Origin: Terriglobia bacterium
GTDB lineage: Bacteria; Acidobacteriota; Terriglobia; Acidiferrales; UBA7541
Reading direction: 5' to 3'
NCBI GenBank assembly: GCA_020073485.1
Contig: JAIQFB010000005.1
Span: 62,001 to 126,000 of the forward strand
DNA: 64,000 bases
Part shown: one piece after another, positions 34,195 to 42,781 of the stretch
Position numbering within the stretch: position 1 is the stretch's first letter
Layout of the letters: every line of letters begins with the position of its first letter
Position numbers and translations under genes: made by a program
Notes under the pieces: generated by a model
Told to the model about the DNA's origin: nothing
The model's database searches: none
The model's input: only the letters and a program-made list of their open reading frames with translations

Positions 34195-35673
34195 ATGGAA
34201 TTGGCCGCGGAACTTCGGCGGGCTCTGGACGGCGTGTGCGCCGCCGGCGCGCCTGAAGTGCGCGAAAACGGCGAGTGGATTGCGGCGCTGGATGGTGTGC
34301 ACTATGAGGTCCGTGCACAGGGCGAAGCGGCGCTGCTACATCTGTGGAGCGCGCAGCAAAGCCTCGTCCGGCGCGTGGTAAGTCTCGCCGAGGAGTCTCG
34401 CGAGCGCGTGGTCGTGGAGGTGGTCCGCTTTGGACACACGCGCCGCGCGCGCCTGGAATTTGTGGCCGCCGAGGCGCGCGAACCACGTCACGTGGATCGC
34501 GCTCAATTTTCCGACCGCCTGCGCCAGATTCTCAGCGACCGCTTTCCCGACGAGAACGTCGATTCGCTGCTGACTTCCGCCGACCTGCGCCACTCGATTT
34601 CCGGATCCTACACGCGAGGCCTGACGCACCGGGGTTCCGAGGCGTTTGCCGTGCTCGGCGCGTCCCCCAACGAAGACGCCGCAACAATCGATGGCATTCT
34701 GACGTTCGGGCTGATCTGGCTGCAGCAGACGAGGGATCGAGCCAAGCGCCACTCAGTTTGGGGGTTACGGCTGTTCCTTCCGCGGGGCAAAGCCGCAATC
34801 ACGTCCCACAGGCTGAACGCGCTGGCGGCGCCGCAGGAAGTCGAGCTGTATGAATACGATCCGCTCTACTGGCGCGTCCGGAGGGTGGCTCTGTCGGACG
34901 CCGGCAACCTGGCCACCTGGATTGTGCCGCGCCGCGAAATCGAGCAGGCCATCGCCGCCGCGCTACCGCACGCGGAGCGCATTCGCCTGCTCGCCCCCGA
35001 AGCGATTGGCATCGGGGTGGCTCCGGCGACGCAGGAAGTGACATTGCGTTTTCGCGGCCTCGAATTCGCGCGCTGGAGACTGGGCGCCATGTGGTTCGGG
35101 TTGGGTGACCACCAAGATGTTTTGACCCCCGAAAAATGGCCTGCCCTGGAAACGCTGGTCCGCCAGCTCGACGCGCGCCGCCACCCGCTAGCGTCCGACA
35201 CCAAGCACCGGCTGTACCGGGCGCAGCCCGAGCGCTGGCTGGAAACCATGGTGGCGGCCGACCTGGCCCGGATCGATGCGCGCCTCGATCCTAGGCAAAT
35301 CTATACCCAGGTTCCGGCGTTTTCCTCCGGAGACCGCGGCATCATCGATCTGCTCGCGGCCACTCGCGACGGGCGCCTCGCCGTGCTGGAATTGAAAGCC
35401 TTCGAGGATATTCACCTGGTTATGCAGGCCGTCGACTACTGGCTGCGCGTGCGCTGGCATCAGGACCGGGACGACTTTCGCCGCTTCGGATATTTTCCGG
35501 ACACGCCGCTAAAGGCCAAGCCGCCGCTTCTGTATCTTGTGGCTCCCGGGTTCCGGTTTCATCCCGCCCTTGATATCGTATTACGATATTTATCGCCGGA
35601 GATTGAAGTGTCGCGCACCGGCCTGGCGGAGAATTGGCGCAGGGGACTAAAGGTGGTCTTCAGGCAGCAGTAG
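34195..35673 (+). CDS. Uncharacterised protein with PD-(D/E)XK-like C-terminal nuclease motif
   Basis: Encodes 492 aa with no recognised full-length family. The last 150 residues resemble a restriction-endonuclease fold: helix QPERWLETMVAADLARID, then VPAFSSGDRGIIDLLAATRDGRLAVLELKAFED with Asp385, Glu399 and Lys401 forming D-x13-ExK, and a Tyr/Trp helix QAVDYWLRVRW. The first 340 residues mix alpha and beta, with many Arg and acidic stretches and no membrane helix. A DNA-binding or repair role is possible. It stands alone on the strand, with no methylase or helicase next to it, so it is not an ordinary restriction gene. Confidence 0.7.
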   Translation: MELAAELRRALDGVCAAGAPEVRENGEWIAALDGVHYEVRAQGEAALLHLWSAQQSLVRRVVSLAEESRERVVVEVVRFGHTRRARLEFVAAEAREPRHVDRAQFSDRLRQILSDRFPDENVDSLLTSADLRHSISGSYTRGLTHRGSEAFAVLGASPNEDAATIDGILTFGLIWLQQTRDRAKRHSVWGLRLFLPRGKAAITSHRLNALAAPQEVELYEYDPLYWRVRRVALSDAGNLATWIVPRREIEQAIAAALPHAERIRLLAPEAIGIGVAPATQEVTLRFRGLEFARWRLGAMWFGLGDHQDVLTPEKWPALETLVRQLDARRHPLASDTKHRLYRAQPERWLETMVAADLARIDARLDPRQIYTQVPAFSSGDRGIIDLLAATRDGRLAVLELKAFEDIHLVMQAVDYWLRVRWHQDRDDFRRFGYFPDTPLKAKPPLLYLVAPGFRFHPALDIVLRYLSPEIEVSRTGLAENWRRGLKVVFRQQ

Positions 35674-35748
35674 GGGCACGGTCCGCCGCGGCGGATGCCC
35701 CTGAGTAGGAACATGCAAAATAGCTTGGAAAAAGAGCCCTAAAATAGA

Positions 35749-35779
35749 GAAGCAGCCTTGGCAGAGCCAACGCTGCTTC
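35749..35779. terminator. Strong hairpin, possible terminator of the comF-HNH transcript
   Basis: GAAGCAGC pairs with GCTGCTTC, one mismatch, then TTGGC with GCCAA around a three-base loop. On the minus strand the tail TCTATTTTAGGG is only moderately T-rich, and the distance from the HNH stop is about 140 bp, so the role is uncertain. The gap around it has no gene. Confidence 0.5.
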
Positions 35780-35917
35780 CCGGGGTGTGTCCTTGAAGTG
35801 GTTTGTCTAATTAGACGCCGGATATATGAAAAGGTTGTCCGGATTAGAAAAATTTTAAGTTAAAGACGGTTCGGACCGGGATGGAAAGAGCGAAAAAACG
35901 CAGCGGAGACGCAACCC

Positions 35918-36541
35918 TTAGTAAAATAAATACTTGCGCCACTTCTCGTCTTTGTTCCCGATCAGACGCATCAGTTGCCGGGAGGTATGCAGCGTAAAAG
36001 GACGTGGCCGCCGCGCCAGGGCAAACCCAGCCTCTTCCGGCGTCCGATCGCCCTTGCTGTTGTTGCACTGATAGCAGCAGGCCACCAGATTTTCCCACGA
36101 CGAACGGCCCCCTCGCGATCGAGGCACCACATGATCCAGCGTCAGCTCGGAAGCCGGCAGGATGCGGCTGCAGAACTGGCACGTATTACGGTCGCGCAGG
36201 AGAATGTTTTTCCTGGAAAGCGCCCGGGTTTGCTGTGGGATATGCCGGTAAGCGAGCAAACGGATAACCGATGGCACCGGCAGCGCCCGCGACGCGGAAT
36301 GGACCTGGGTATGGTTTACTTCTTCGGCCTGCGCAACGCCCTTGATCATCAGGACCATCGCGCGCCGCACGGCGGTAACATTGATGGGTTCAAAAGTAGC
36401 GTTCAGGACGAGGACCGGTTCCTGCATGATGGCCGGTTTCCGGGCCACAGGGGGGAGCGAGCCTGCGGGGCGCTTTTCTCCCCGGGCTTCCGGCAGTTGA
36501 TTCGGCCGGGGAGGTCTTCCGCTTTGGCCAAATGGTTTCAT
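35918..36541 (-). CDS. HNH endonuclease-family protein
   Basis: Encodes 207 aa. The N-terminal part has [23 protein letters not shown], typical of the stand-alone HNH family seen in many bacteria. The nuclease core has a zinc pair CQFC, the catalytic His in [13 protein letters not shown], Asn in SWENLVACC and a second pair CYQC, followed by [13 protein letters not shown]. The stop of comF overlaps the first ATG by four bases (ATGA), so translation from 36541 is likely coupled; an internal ATG at 36427 starts the conserved part. Role unknown; many members act on damaged or foreign DNA. Confidence 0.85.
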   Translation of the reverse strand: MKPFGQSGRPPRPNQLPEARGEKRPAGSLPPVARKPAIMQEPVLVLNATFEPINVTAVRRAMVLMIKGVAQAEEVNHTQVHSASRALPVPSVIRLLAYRHIPQQTRALSRKNILLRDRNTCQFCSRILPASELTLDHVVPRSRGGRSSWENLVACCYQCNNSKGDRTPEEAGFALARRPRPFTLHTSRQLMRLIGNKDEKWRKYLFY

Positions 36542-37359
36542 TCCCCAAGGTTCTGGTGCAACGGAGCCGCCCCCGGGTTTCCAAACTGAGGCAAAGCTCT
36601 GGCAACAGTCAGACCCACCACCCGGGCCGCCCCGGCTTGTCTTAGGGCTTTGGAACAGGCATCTAGCGTCGCCCCGGTGGTGAATACATCATCTACCAGC
36701 AAAACGCGCAGTTTGTCAACTTTAGCCCTTTGATGTGTAGCATAAGCGCCACGAACGGTCTCCCAGCGCTCCAGCCGGGTTAGACGCAGCTTGTTGGGCC
36801 GGGGTCTCGTCCGAACCAGCAAATAAGACCGAAAAGGGATACCGAGGAGACGTGCGAGGGGGCGGGCGATCAGTTCCGCCTGGTTGTAGCCGCGTTCACG
36901 CTGGCGGGTCGAGTCCAGAGGCACTGGCACCACAGCATCCGCGGCAAATGAGCCGGGGTTCCGGTCGACCACCCGCGCCAGAAACCCCGCGAACCAGGCC
37001 CCCAGCGGAATGACGCTCTCGTATTTAAGCATCAGGATCGCGCGCGCCATCGATTGAGTGTAGGCGCCGTAGCTTCGCGCCACGTCAAAGCTATACGCCC
37101 CGCGACGGCACATGTGGCAAAGGCGCTCCCCGGCATTCTGGCCTGCGGCAGTGGAGACAACCGGCCGGCCGCATTGCGCGCAAAGTGGGCCGGGAAGGGT
37201 TCTCATCAGCCCGACGATACACACCTGGCAAAACGGGACGCGCATGCCGGTATCCAGCATCTGGCCGCAGATGCGGCAGGGCGCGGGAAATACCAGCGAC
37301 GCGAGGGCTTCGCGGATCCCGCGCCATTGCGAACTTAGTGAAGAGTCGATCCAGGGCAC
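36538..37359 (-). CDS. ComF-family phosphoribosyltransferase-like protein
   Basis: A 273-aa protein homologous to ComFC/GntX, used in DNA uptake in competent bacteria. An N-terminal four-cysteine zinc region (CRICG, CQVC, CAQCG, CHMC, about 29-85) is followed by [46 protein letters not shown] and the PRPP-loop [21 protein letters not shown] near 218-238. The family binds PRPP but a reaction is not established. It overlaps the HNH gene, so both are likely cotranscribed. No competence pilus genes are nearby. Confidence 0.92.
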   Translation of the reverse strand: MPWIDSSLSSQWRGIREALASLVFPAPCRICGQMLDTGMRVPFCQVCIVGLMRTLPGPLCAQCGRPVVSTAAGQNAGERLCHMCRRGAYSFDVARSYGAYTQSMARAILMLKYESVIPLGAWFAGFLARVVDRNPGSFAADAVVPVPLDSTRQRERGYNQAELIARPLARLLGIPFRSYLLVRTRPRPNKLRLTRLERWETVRGAYATHQRAKVDKLRVLLVDDVFTTGATLDACSKALRQAGAARVVGLTVARALPQFGNPGAAPLHQNLGE

Positions 37360-37523
37360 AATGGTCCCAGCCTACTTCGGCCGGGAGCTTCGGGAAAGGG
37401 AAAAGTGGCGCGCCTGACACGAATAGTGACACGGGCGCGGAAGCCGGCGCCCAGCCGGCCCGCGAAGTGCGCGTCAGAAGAAATGAAATCCGGGCGGCAG
37501 ACCGTGGGTAGGGAAATGCGGAG

Positions 37524-37877
37524 TTAAAGCAGGCCCTGCTCGTGTTTTTCCGCGCAGCTCACGCAATAGCGAGCCCAAGGCACCGCTTCCAGACGTTTCT
37601 GCTGGAGCTCCTCTTCGCACTCGACGCACGTGCCGTAATTGCCTGAGCGGATGCGCGCCAGGGCCTGATCGATCAATTGCAAAATGGCCCGGTCGGTATT
37701 GGTCTGGCCGAACAAAAATTCCTTGGTGTAGGAATTGGCGGCCTTGTCGGCGAGATCCACGGTCGGATCGTCATCCGCGGCGCGGCCTTCTTCCTCGGTC
37801 CGGGTGATGGTCCTGGCCAGTTCGTCGCGCCGGGTCTGCAACTTCTTTTTATAGTAATCGAGACGCTTCTTATCCAT
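37524..37877 (-). CDS. TraR/DksA-family zinc-finger protein
   Basis: A 117-aa protein with the DksA pattern: coiled-coil helices KKRLDYYKKKLQTRRDELARTI and a C-terminal four-Cys zinc finger CVECEEELQQKRLEAVPWARYCVSC. The acidic tip (DDDPTVDLADKA) corresponds to the DksA loop that reaches into the secondary channel of RNA polymerase. Such proteins modify transcription initiation, often with ppGpp. It starts at ATG 37877; an upstream in-frame GTG at 37898 is less likely. It may also be a YbiI/YocK-type protein. Confidence 0.88.
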   Translation of the reverse strand: MDKKRLDYYKKKLQTRRDELARTITRTEEEGRAADDDPTVDLADKAANSYTKEFLFGQTNTDRAILQLIDQALARIRSGNYGTCVECEEELQQKRLEAVPWARYCVSCAEKHEQGLL

Positions 37878-38029
37878 AGTCGGAGCCCCAACATTCACCC
37901 AATCGTGCCAGTTACAAACGGGTGATTGTAGGCCTGCTCTTCGGAACTGTCAAGGAAGGCCCTGCTGCGCGCGACTCCTCACATTTTCTACTGGCATTTC
38001 GGGGCGTGGTGGCATAGAAAGACCCGACA

Positions 38030-38320
38030 ATGAATAAACCGTTGTCCATGGTGGCCTTTGCGCTCGCTTCGATTGCCCTTGCCGGTGGTGGTCTCCTATT
38101 ATCCATCCGCGCGGATTCTGTCCCCCACGCCAATCTGGGGGCGCCAGCGCTCGTGGCATTTCCCTTCGGCGTTGGATGGAGCATTTGCGTTTATGTCGCA
38201 TACAGGCTGCATGGCAGGCGCGCAGCGTGGCTACTTCTGGGTTTTCCTTTCGCGTGGTTCTACCCAATTCTAACCGCCCTATTTGTTATTGGTCACGTTC
38301 TACAGGGCGGCGGGGTATAA
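38030..38320 (+). CDS. Small membrane protein, unknown
   Basis: A 96-aa protein with three hydrophobic segments: VAFALASIALAGGGLLLSI (about 8-26), APALVAFPFGVGWSICVYVAY (about 38-58) and WLLLGFPFAWFYPILTALFVIGHVL (about 67-91). No family is recognised. It begins at ATG 38030, 152 bp upstream of DksA on the other strand, and ends just 21 bp before the MFS transporter, so it could be cotranscribed with it. No clear ribosome-binding site is seen. Confidence 0.6.
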   Translation: MNKPLSMVAFALASIALAGGGLLLSIRADSVPHANLGAPALVAFPFGVGWSICVYVAYRLHGRRAAWLLLGFPFAWFYPILTALFVIGHVLQGGGV

Positions 38321-38341
38321 AGCAGCTATTTTCATTTGCGC

Positions 38342-39721
38342 ATGATCGGTTCTCTGGAACCCTCCGCCTCTTCTCCGCGTGTAAGCCCTGCGGGAAGTGT
38401 GGTAAAAGCAACGGGCACCGTGAATTCCGAACCCACATCATTGGATGTCGGACGCCGCACCCAGCGTCGCATCGCGCGGCGCCTGCTGCCCTTTCTTTTC
38501 ATTCTTTATCTCATCGCTTATCTGGACCGGGTCAATGTGGGCTTCGCCGGCCTGGAAATGTCCCTCAATCTGGGATTCACCGACCGCGTATTCGGCCTTG
38601 GCGCGGGGATTTTCTTTGCCGGATATTTTCTGTTTGAAATTCCCGGCGCGATCATTGTGGAGCGCTGGAGCGCGCGGAAGTGGATTGCGCGCATCCTCAT
38701 CAGTTGGGGACTTGTGACTGTTCTGGTGGCGATGGTCCGGACGCCGGCGCAATTCTACGGGGCGCGGTTTTTCCTGGGCGCGGCGGAAGCGGGTTTCTTT
38801 CCTGGGATCGTCGTCTACTTGACGCATTGGTTCCGGCATGAAGACCGGGCCCGCGCCGGAGCCTTGTTCTTCTCGGCGATCCCCATTGCCAATGTGATCG
38901 GGTCGCCGTTCGCCGGATTCCTTCTAGGGGTGCACTGGTTCGGCATCCCGGGGTGGAGGTGGCTGTTCATCTTGGAGGGGATTCCGGCTGTCGCGTTGGG
39001 CATAATCACGCTGTTTTACCTGACCGACTGGCCCGCGGAGGCCAAGTGGTTGACTCGGCCAGAGCGGGAGTGGATTTCTGGCGAGCTGCAACGGGAAAAG
39101 GCGGCGAAGTCCGAAACAGGATCGCTTACCGTAAGGCAAGCACTCGCCCAACGTGACGTCATACTGCTTGCGTTGATTTATTTTCTCGCCCTGGTCGGCC
39201 TCTATGGCTTCAACTTCTGGTTCCCCACGATCCTCAAACGGGCTACCGGCCTGCCGAATCTGAGCGTGACGCTGATCGCCGCGCTGCCCTACCTACTGGG
39301 CGCCTTTGTAATGGTCTGGAACGGCTGGGACTCCGATCGCACGGGAGAACGCCGCTGGCATACGGCCGGAATCCTCGGATTCTGCGGAATATTCATGGCG
39401 TTTTCCGTGGGCTTGGGCGGCCATCTCTGGGCCAGCCTCGCCTTTCTGATCTTGTCCGGCGCCTGCACCACGGCCTTCATGCCCAGTTTCTGGCAACTGC
39501 CGACGGCCTTTCTGAGCGAATCCGCCGCCGCCGCTTCGATCGGACTGATCAACTCGGTCGGAGGTCTGGGGGGGTTCGTGGGGCCCTATGTGGTGGGTTA
39601 CCTCCGGAACCGCACGGGTTCCTTCACCTCCAGCATGATTTTCATGATCGTGGCGCCGCTGCTTTCCGCTGCTTTGGTTTTCACCCTTCGAGTCAGGCTG
39701 GCCGGAAATCCGAAACCTTGA
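38342..39721 (+). CDS. MFS transporter, anion:cation symporter (ACS) type
   Basis: A 459-aa inner-membrane transporter with 12 predicted helices. Signatures of the ACS subgroup that imports organic acids such as galactonate, tartrate or phthalate: LIAYLDRVNVGFAGLEM early on, GIFFAGYFLFEIPGAIIVERWSARKWIARI between helices 2 and 4, and the FYGARFFLGAAEAGFFPGIVVYL helix. The middle loop is the usual charged stretch PEREWISGELQREK. Substrate cannot be assigned. The ATG at 38342 follows an in-frame TTG at 38336. It converges with no neighbour; lpd follows downstream on the same strand after about 220 bp. Confidence 0.9.
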   Translation: MIGSLEPSASSPRVSPAGSVVKATGTVNSEPTSLDVGRRTQRRIARRLLPFLFILYLIAYLDRVNVGFAGLEMSLNLGFTDRVFGLGAGIFFAGYFLFEIPGAIIVERWSARKWIARILISWGLVTVLVAMVRTPAQFYGARFFLGAAEAGFFPGIVVYLTHWFRHEDRARAGALFFSAIPIANVIGSPFAGFLLGVHWFGIPGWRWLFILEGIPAVALGIITLFYLTDWPAEAKWLTRPEREWISGELQREKAAKSETGSLTVRQALAQRDVILLALIYFLALVGLYGFNFWFPTILKRATGLPNLSVTLIAALPYLLGAFVMVWNGWDSDRTGERRWHTAGILGFCGIFMAFSVGLGGHLWASLAFLILSGACTTAFMPSFWQLPTAFLSESAAAASIGLINSVGGLGGFVGPYVVGYLRNRTGSFTSSMIFMIVAPLLSAALVFTLRVRLAGNPKP

Positions 39722-39942
39722 AAGCCGGGCGTGATTTCGCAGGCTGTGAATCGCGTTTCTCCCGCCCGTCATCCAATCTCGGCGTAGGAATGCGGCTACA
39801 GCGCCGTTGTGTTGCGACGCATCTGGGCCGCTGATAGAATCGGCTGGCGGAATATCCGCTTCATTTCCGCTGAATTGAAGTAAAACCTGCATCCGAACCT
39901 TTGCTTGAGAAGAGCGGCGCTCCTGCCTGCCGCGGAGGACAC

Positions 39943-41340
39943 TTGGCTAAATACGATCTCGTCATTATAGGTAGCGGTCCGGGGGGGTATAACACCGCCA
40001 TCCGGGCGGCGCAGTGGGGGCTGAAAACGCTGGTCGTCGAGAAAGACGGATACCTGGGCGGCACGTGCCTGCACGTCGGCTGCATCCCGACGAAGGTGCT
40101 GTTGCACCACGCCGAAATCTACGACACGTTCAAGAAGGCCAAGGAGTTCGGCATCGACGTGAAGGAATTTTCGCTGAACTGGCCGGCCGTGCTGGCGCGC
40201 AAGGAAAAAATCGTCAACAAACACGCCAAAGGCATCGAGTTCCTGTTCCGCAAGAACAAGGTCGAGGGCATGACGGGCTGGGGCCGCTGGGCGGGGCCGG
40301 GCCTGGTGACCGTGGAGAACGCGGGAAAGGTCACCGAGGTCGAAGCCACGCACATCATGTTCGCGACGGGTTCCACGGCGCGTTCCCTGCCAGGCATCGA
40401 AATCGACGGCACGACGATCCTGAGCAACATCGAGATTCTGAAGCTGCCTGCGGTGCCAAAATCGCTGGTGATTGTGGGAGCCGGCGCGGTAGGCGTCGAG
40501 TTCGCGTCGGTGTTTAATTCCTTCGGCACGCAGGTTACGGTGCTCGAAATGCTCCCGCGCGTCACCCCGGTCGAAGACGATGAAATTTCCGCGGAACTCG
40601 AGAAATCCCTGAAAAAGAAAGGCATTCAGATTTTCACCGAAGCTAAAGTCGAATCGGTGAAGAAAGACGCGCAGGGCGCCACCGTTTCGTTCACCGACAA
40701 ATCGGGAAAAGTGCAGAGCTTGTCCGCCGAACGCGTGCTCATGGCCGTCGGGCGCATGCCGAAAACGGAAAATATGGGGCTCGAAAAATCGAAAGCGAAA
40801 ATCGAGCGGGGTTTCATTCACGTGGGCCCGTACATGGAAAGCGCCGAGCCGCGGCTGTATGCGATCGGCGACATTGTCGCCGGAATGCCGCAACTGGCGC
40901 ATGCGGCGTCCATGGAAGGCATCAGCTGCGTGGCGAAAATTACGGGCAAGTCCATGCCGCCCATCGAAAAGACACGCATTCCGAACGCAACGTATTGCGA
41001 GCCGCAAGTCGCGTCGATCGGCCTGACCGAGCGCGCGGCGCGCGAGGCCGGCTACGCCGTGAAGACCGGGAAATTCCCGTTTATTGGAAACAGCAAGGCC
41101 ACGATCCTGGGACATCACGAGGGTTTCATTAAAGTGGTCACCGACGAAAAGTTCGGCGAGATTCTCGGGGTGCACATCATCGGGCCATTCGCCACGGAAA
41201 TTATCGCCGAATCGGTGGCCGCGCTGCAGTTGGAGGCGACCGTGGACGATTTGATGTCCACTGTGCACGCACATCCAACCGTGTGGGAAGCCATGTCCGA
41301 CGCCGTGGCGGCCGTGCGCGGGCTTTCTATCAACGCGTAA
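39943..41340 (+). CDS. lpdA: Dihydrolipoyl dehydrogenase (E3)
   Basis: A 465-aa flavoenzyme that reoxidises dihydrolipoyl groups for the pyruvate or other 2-oxo acid complexes, passing electrons to NAD+. It opens AKYDLVIIGSGPGGYN (FAD-binding), with the redox disulphide in GGTCLHVGCIPTKV, the NAD-binding VIVGAGAVGVEFASVF, YAIGDIVAGMPQLAH, and the C-terminal catalytic His/Glu pair in HAHPTVWEAM. The start is TTG 39943, with GGAGG six bases upstream; an earlier TTG at 39901 is unsupported. It is the first gene of the pyruvate-dehydrogenase locus. Confidence 0.96.
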   Translation: MAKYDLVIIGSGPGGYNTAIRAAQWGLKTLVVEKDGYLGGTCLHVGCIPTKVLLHHAEIYDTFKKAKEFGIDVKEFSLNWPAVLARKEKIVNKHAKGIEFLFRKNKVEGMTGWGRWAGPGLVTVENAGKVTEVEATHIMFATGSTARSLPGIEIDGTTILSNIEILKLPAVPKSLVIVGAGAVGVEFASVFNSFGTQVTVLEMLPRVTPVEDDEISAELEKSLKKKGIQIFTEAKVESVKKDAQGATVSFTDKSGKVQSLSAERVLMAVGRMPKTENMGLEKSKAKIERGFIHVGPYMESAEPRLYAIGDIVAGMPQLAHAASMEGISCVAKITGKSMPPIEKTRIPNATYCEPQVASIGLTERAAREAGYAVKTGKFPFIGNSKATILGHHEGFIKVVTDEKFGEILGVHIIGPFATEIIAESVAALQLEATVDDLMSTVHAHPTVWEAMSDAVAAVRGLSINA

Positions 41341-41412
41341 GGGCAGTCGAGAGTTCGGACGCGAGGTCAGATCATTCTGGTCGAAATCCGGCGGCGAGAG
41401 GGGGGACCGGCC

Positions 41413-41925
41413 ATGCAGGAGACGGTGCAGGAGTACATCAAACGAATTGAGACTCAGCTGGGCGGGCAGGACCCGATGAAGGTGCAGACCGCGACGCCGA
41501 AAAAAATCGAGAGGCTGATCAAGGGCGTGCCGGCGTCGAAATTGCGGAAGCCGCCGGCACCGGGAAAATGGTCGGTCGGAGAAATCTTGGCGCATCTGGC
41601 GGATTGCGAAATCGTCACCGGATGGAGGGTGCGCCAGATTCTGGGCGCGCCGGGAACGCCGATCCAGCCGTTCGATCAGGATGCCTGGGCCGCGGCGGGC
41701 CATTACGCGAAGCGCGACCCGCGCAAATCCTTCGAGCTGTTTGCCGCCCTGCGCGCCGGAAACCTGGCGCTGTTGAAATCGCTTTCGCCGGAACAATGGA
41801 AGCAGCACGGCATGCATGCCGAACGCGGCGTGGAGACGGTCGAGCGCATCCTCCAGATGATGGCCGGGCACGACATCAATCACACCAAGCAGATCGAGAA
41901 GATCGTGTCGGCGAAGAAGATTTGA
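41413..41925 (+). CDS. DinB-family protein
   Basis: A 170-aa four-helix-bundle protein of the DinB/YfiT superfamily. Metal ligands fit the usual three-His pattern: His in LAHLADCE near 60, His near 137 (GMHAERG) and the late His in GHDINHTKQIE near 160. Many members are metal-dependent thiol-dependent transferases such as glutathione- or bacillithiol-dependent enzymes; the substrate is unknown. It has ATG 41413 after GGGGGAC. Its place between lpdA and lipB has no obvious metabolic sense. Confidence 0.84.
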   Translation: MQETVQEYIKRIETQLGGQDPMKVQTATPKKIERLIKGVPASKLRKPPAPGKWSVGEILAHLADCEIVTGWRVRQILGAPGTPIQPFDQDAWAAAGHYAKRDPRKSFELFAALRAGNLALLKSLSPEQWKQHGMHAERGVETVERILQMMAGHDINHTKQIEKIVSAKKI

Positions 41926-41973
41926 AATTCGATAGTGGGAAGTTCTCGGCTCCGAGTTGAAAGTTTGCATGCC

Positions 41974-42735
41974 ATGAAAGAGCTGCTGGTCGTCGATCTC
42001 GGCCTGGTGGAATACAGCGCCGCGTGGGAATTGCAGCGGCGCGTTGTGGCCGCGCGCAAGGCCGGAGCCATGCCCGATGTGTTGCTTCTATGCGAGCACC
42101 CGCACGTGATCACTCTGGGCCGCAATGGAAAACGCGCGAATCTTCTCGCCCCCGATCGCGTGCTGGGCCAGATGGGCGTCTCGTTTTTTGAAACCAATCG
42201 CGGCGGGGACATCACCTACCACGGCCCCGGGCAACTCGTCGGCTATCCCATCCTGAATCTTTCCGAAATCCGGCGCGACGTGGGCTGGTATGTGCGCAGC
42301 CTCGAGGAAGCCATGATCCGCGCAAGCGCCGAGTTTGGCGTTTCCGGGCGGCGCGTCGCGGGGCGGACCGGAGTCTGGGTGGATGGGGGAAAGGAAGTGA
42401 AGGAAGCGAAGGAAGCTGAGGAAGTAAAGGACGAAGAAAAACTCGCCGCCATTGGCGTGCATATCAGCCGATGGGTCACTTCACATGGCTTTGCCTACAA
42501 TGTGTCGACGGACCTGCGCTATTTCGATCTGATCGTGCCGTGCGGGATTGCCGGGAAACGCGCGACCTCGCTGGAAAAACTGCTGGGCCACCGCGTGGAA
42601 ATCAGGGAAGTTGCTCCCCGTATCGCCGCGCACCTGGGCGCCATTTTCGGCCTGGAATTGCGCACCACCGCCCCTGATGCGCTTCAAGCAATGCTTCGCC
42701 AATTTGAAGACCAGCCTGTCGGAGCAACCGCGTAA
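41974..42735 (+). CDS. lipB: Octanoyl-[acyl-carrier-protein]:protein N-octanoyltransferase, with an inserted charged repeat
   Basis: A 253-aa enzyme that attaches octanoate from ACP to lipoyl domains such as the E2 subunit encoded nearby. Signatures are PHVITLGRNGKRANLL, GDITYHGPGQLVGYPIL, and the catalytic Cys in VPCGIAGKRATSLEK. Lys156 and Cys190 keep the 34-residue spacing of E. coli Lys135/Cys169. Directly before Lys156 sits a block of about 20 Glu/Lys/Val/Ala residues encoded by a GAAGGAAGN repeat, absent from usual LipB. The start ATG 41974 is in the right place for the family. Confidence 0.94.
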   Translation: MKELLVVDLGLVEYSAAWELQRRVVAARKAGAMPDVLLLCEHPHVITLGRNGKRANLLAPDRVLGQMGVSFFETNRGGDITYHGPGQLVGYPILNLSEIRRDVGWYVRSLEEAMIRASAEFGVSGRRVAGRTGVWVDGGKEVKEAKEAEEVKDEEKLAAIGVHISRWVTSHGFAYNVSTDLRYFDLIVPCGIAGKRATSLEKLLGHRVEIREVAPRIAAHLGAIFGLELRTTAPDALQAMLRQFEDQPVGATA

Positions 42736-42781
42736 AATAGCAGCGGCGGGTGGCGCAAGCCCCCGAGGGTTTGGAGCAAGA

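Noticed and set aside
39796-41970. 724-codon open frame on the minus strand
   Set aside because: It lies antisense to lpdA and the DinB-like gene, has a composition rich in His/Arg/Phe typical of shadow frames, and shows no family motif.
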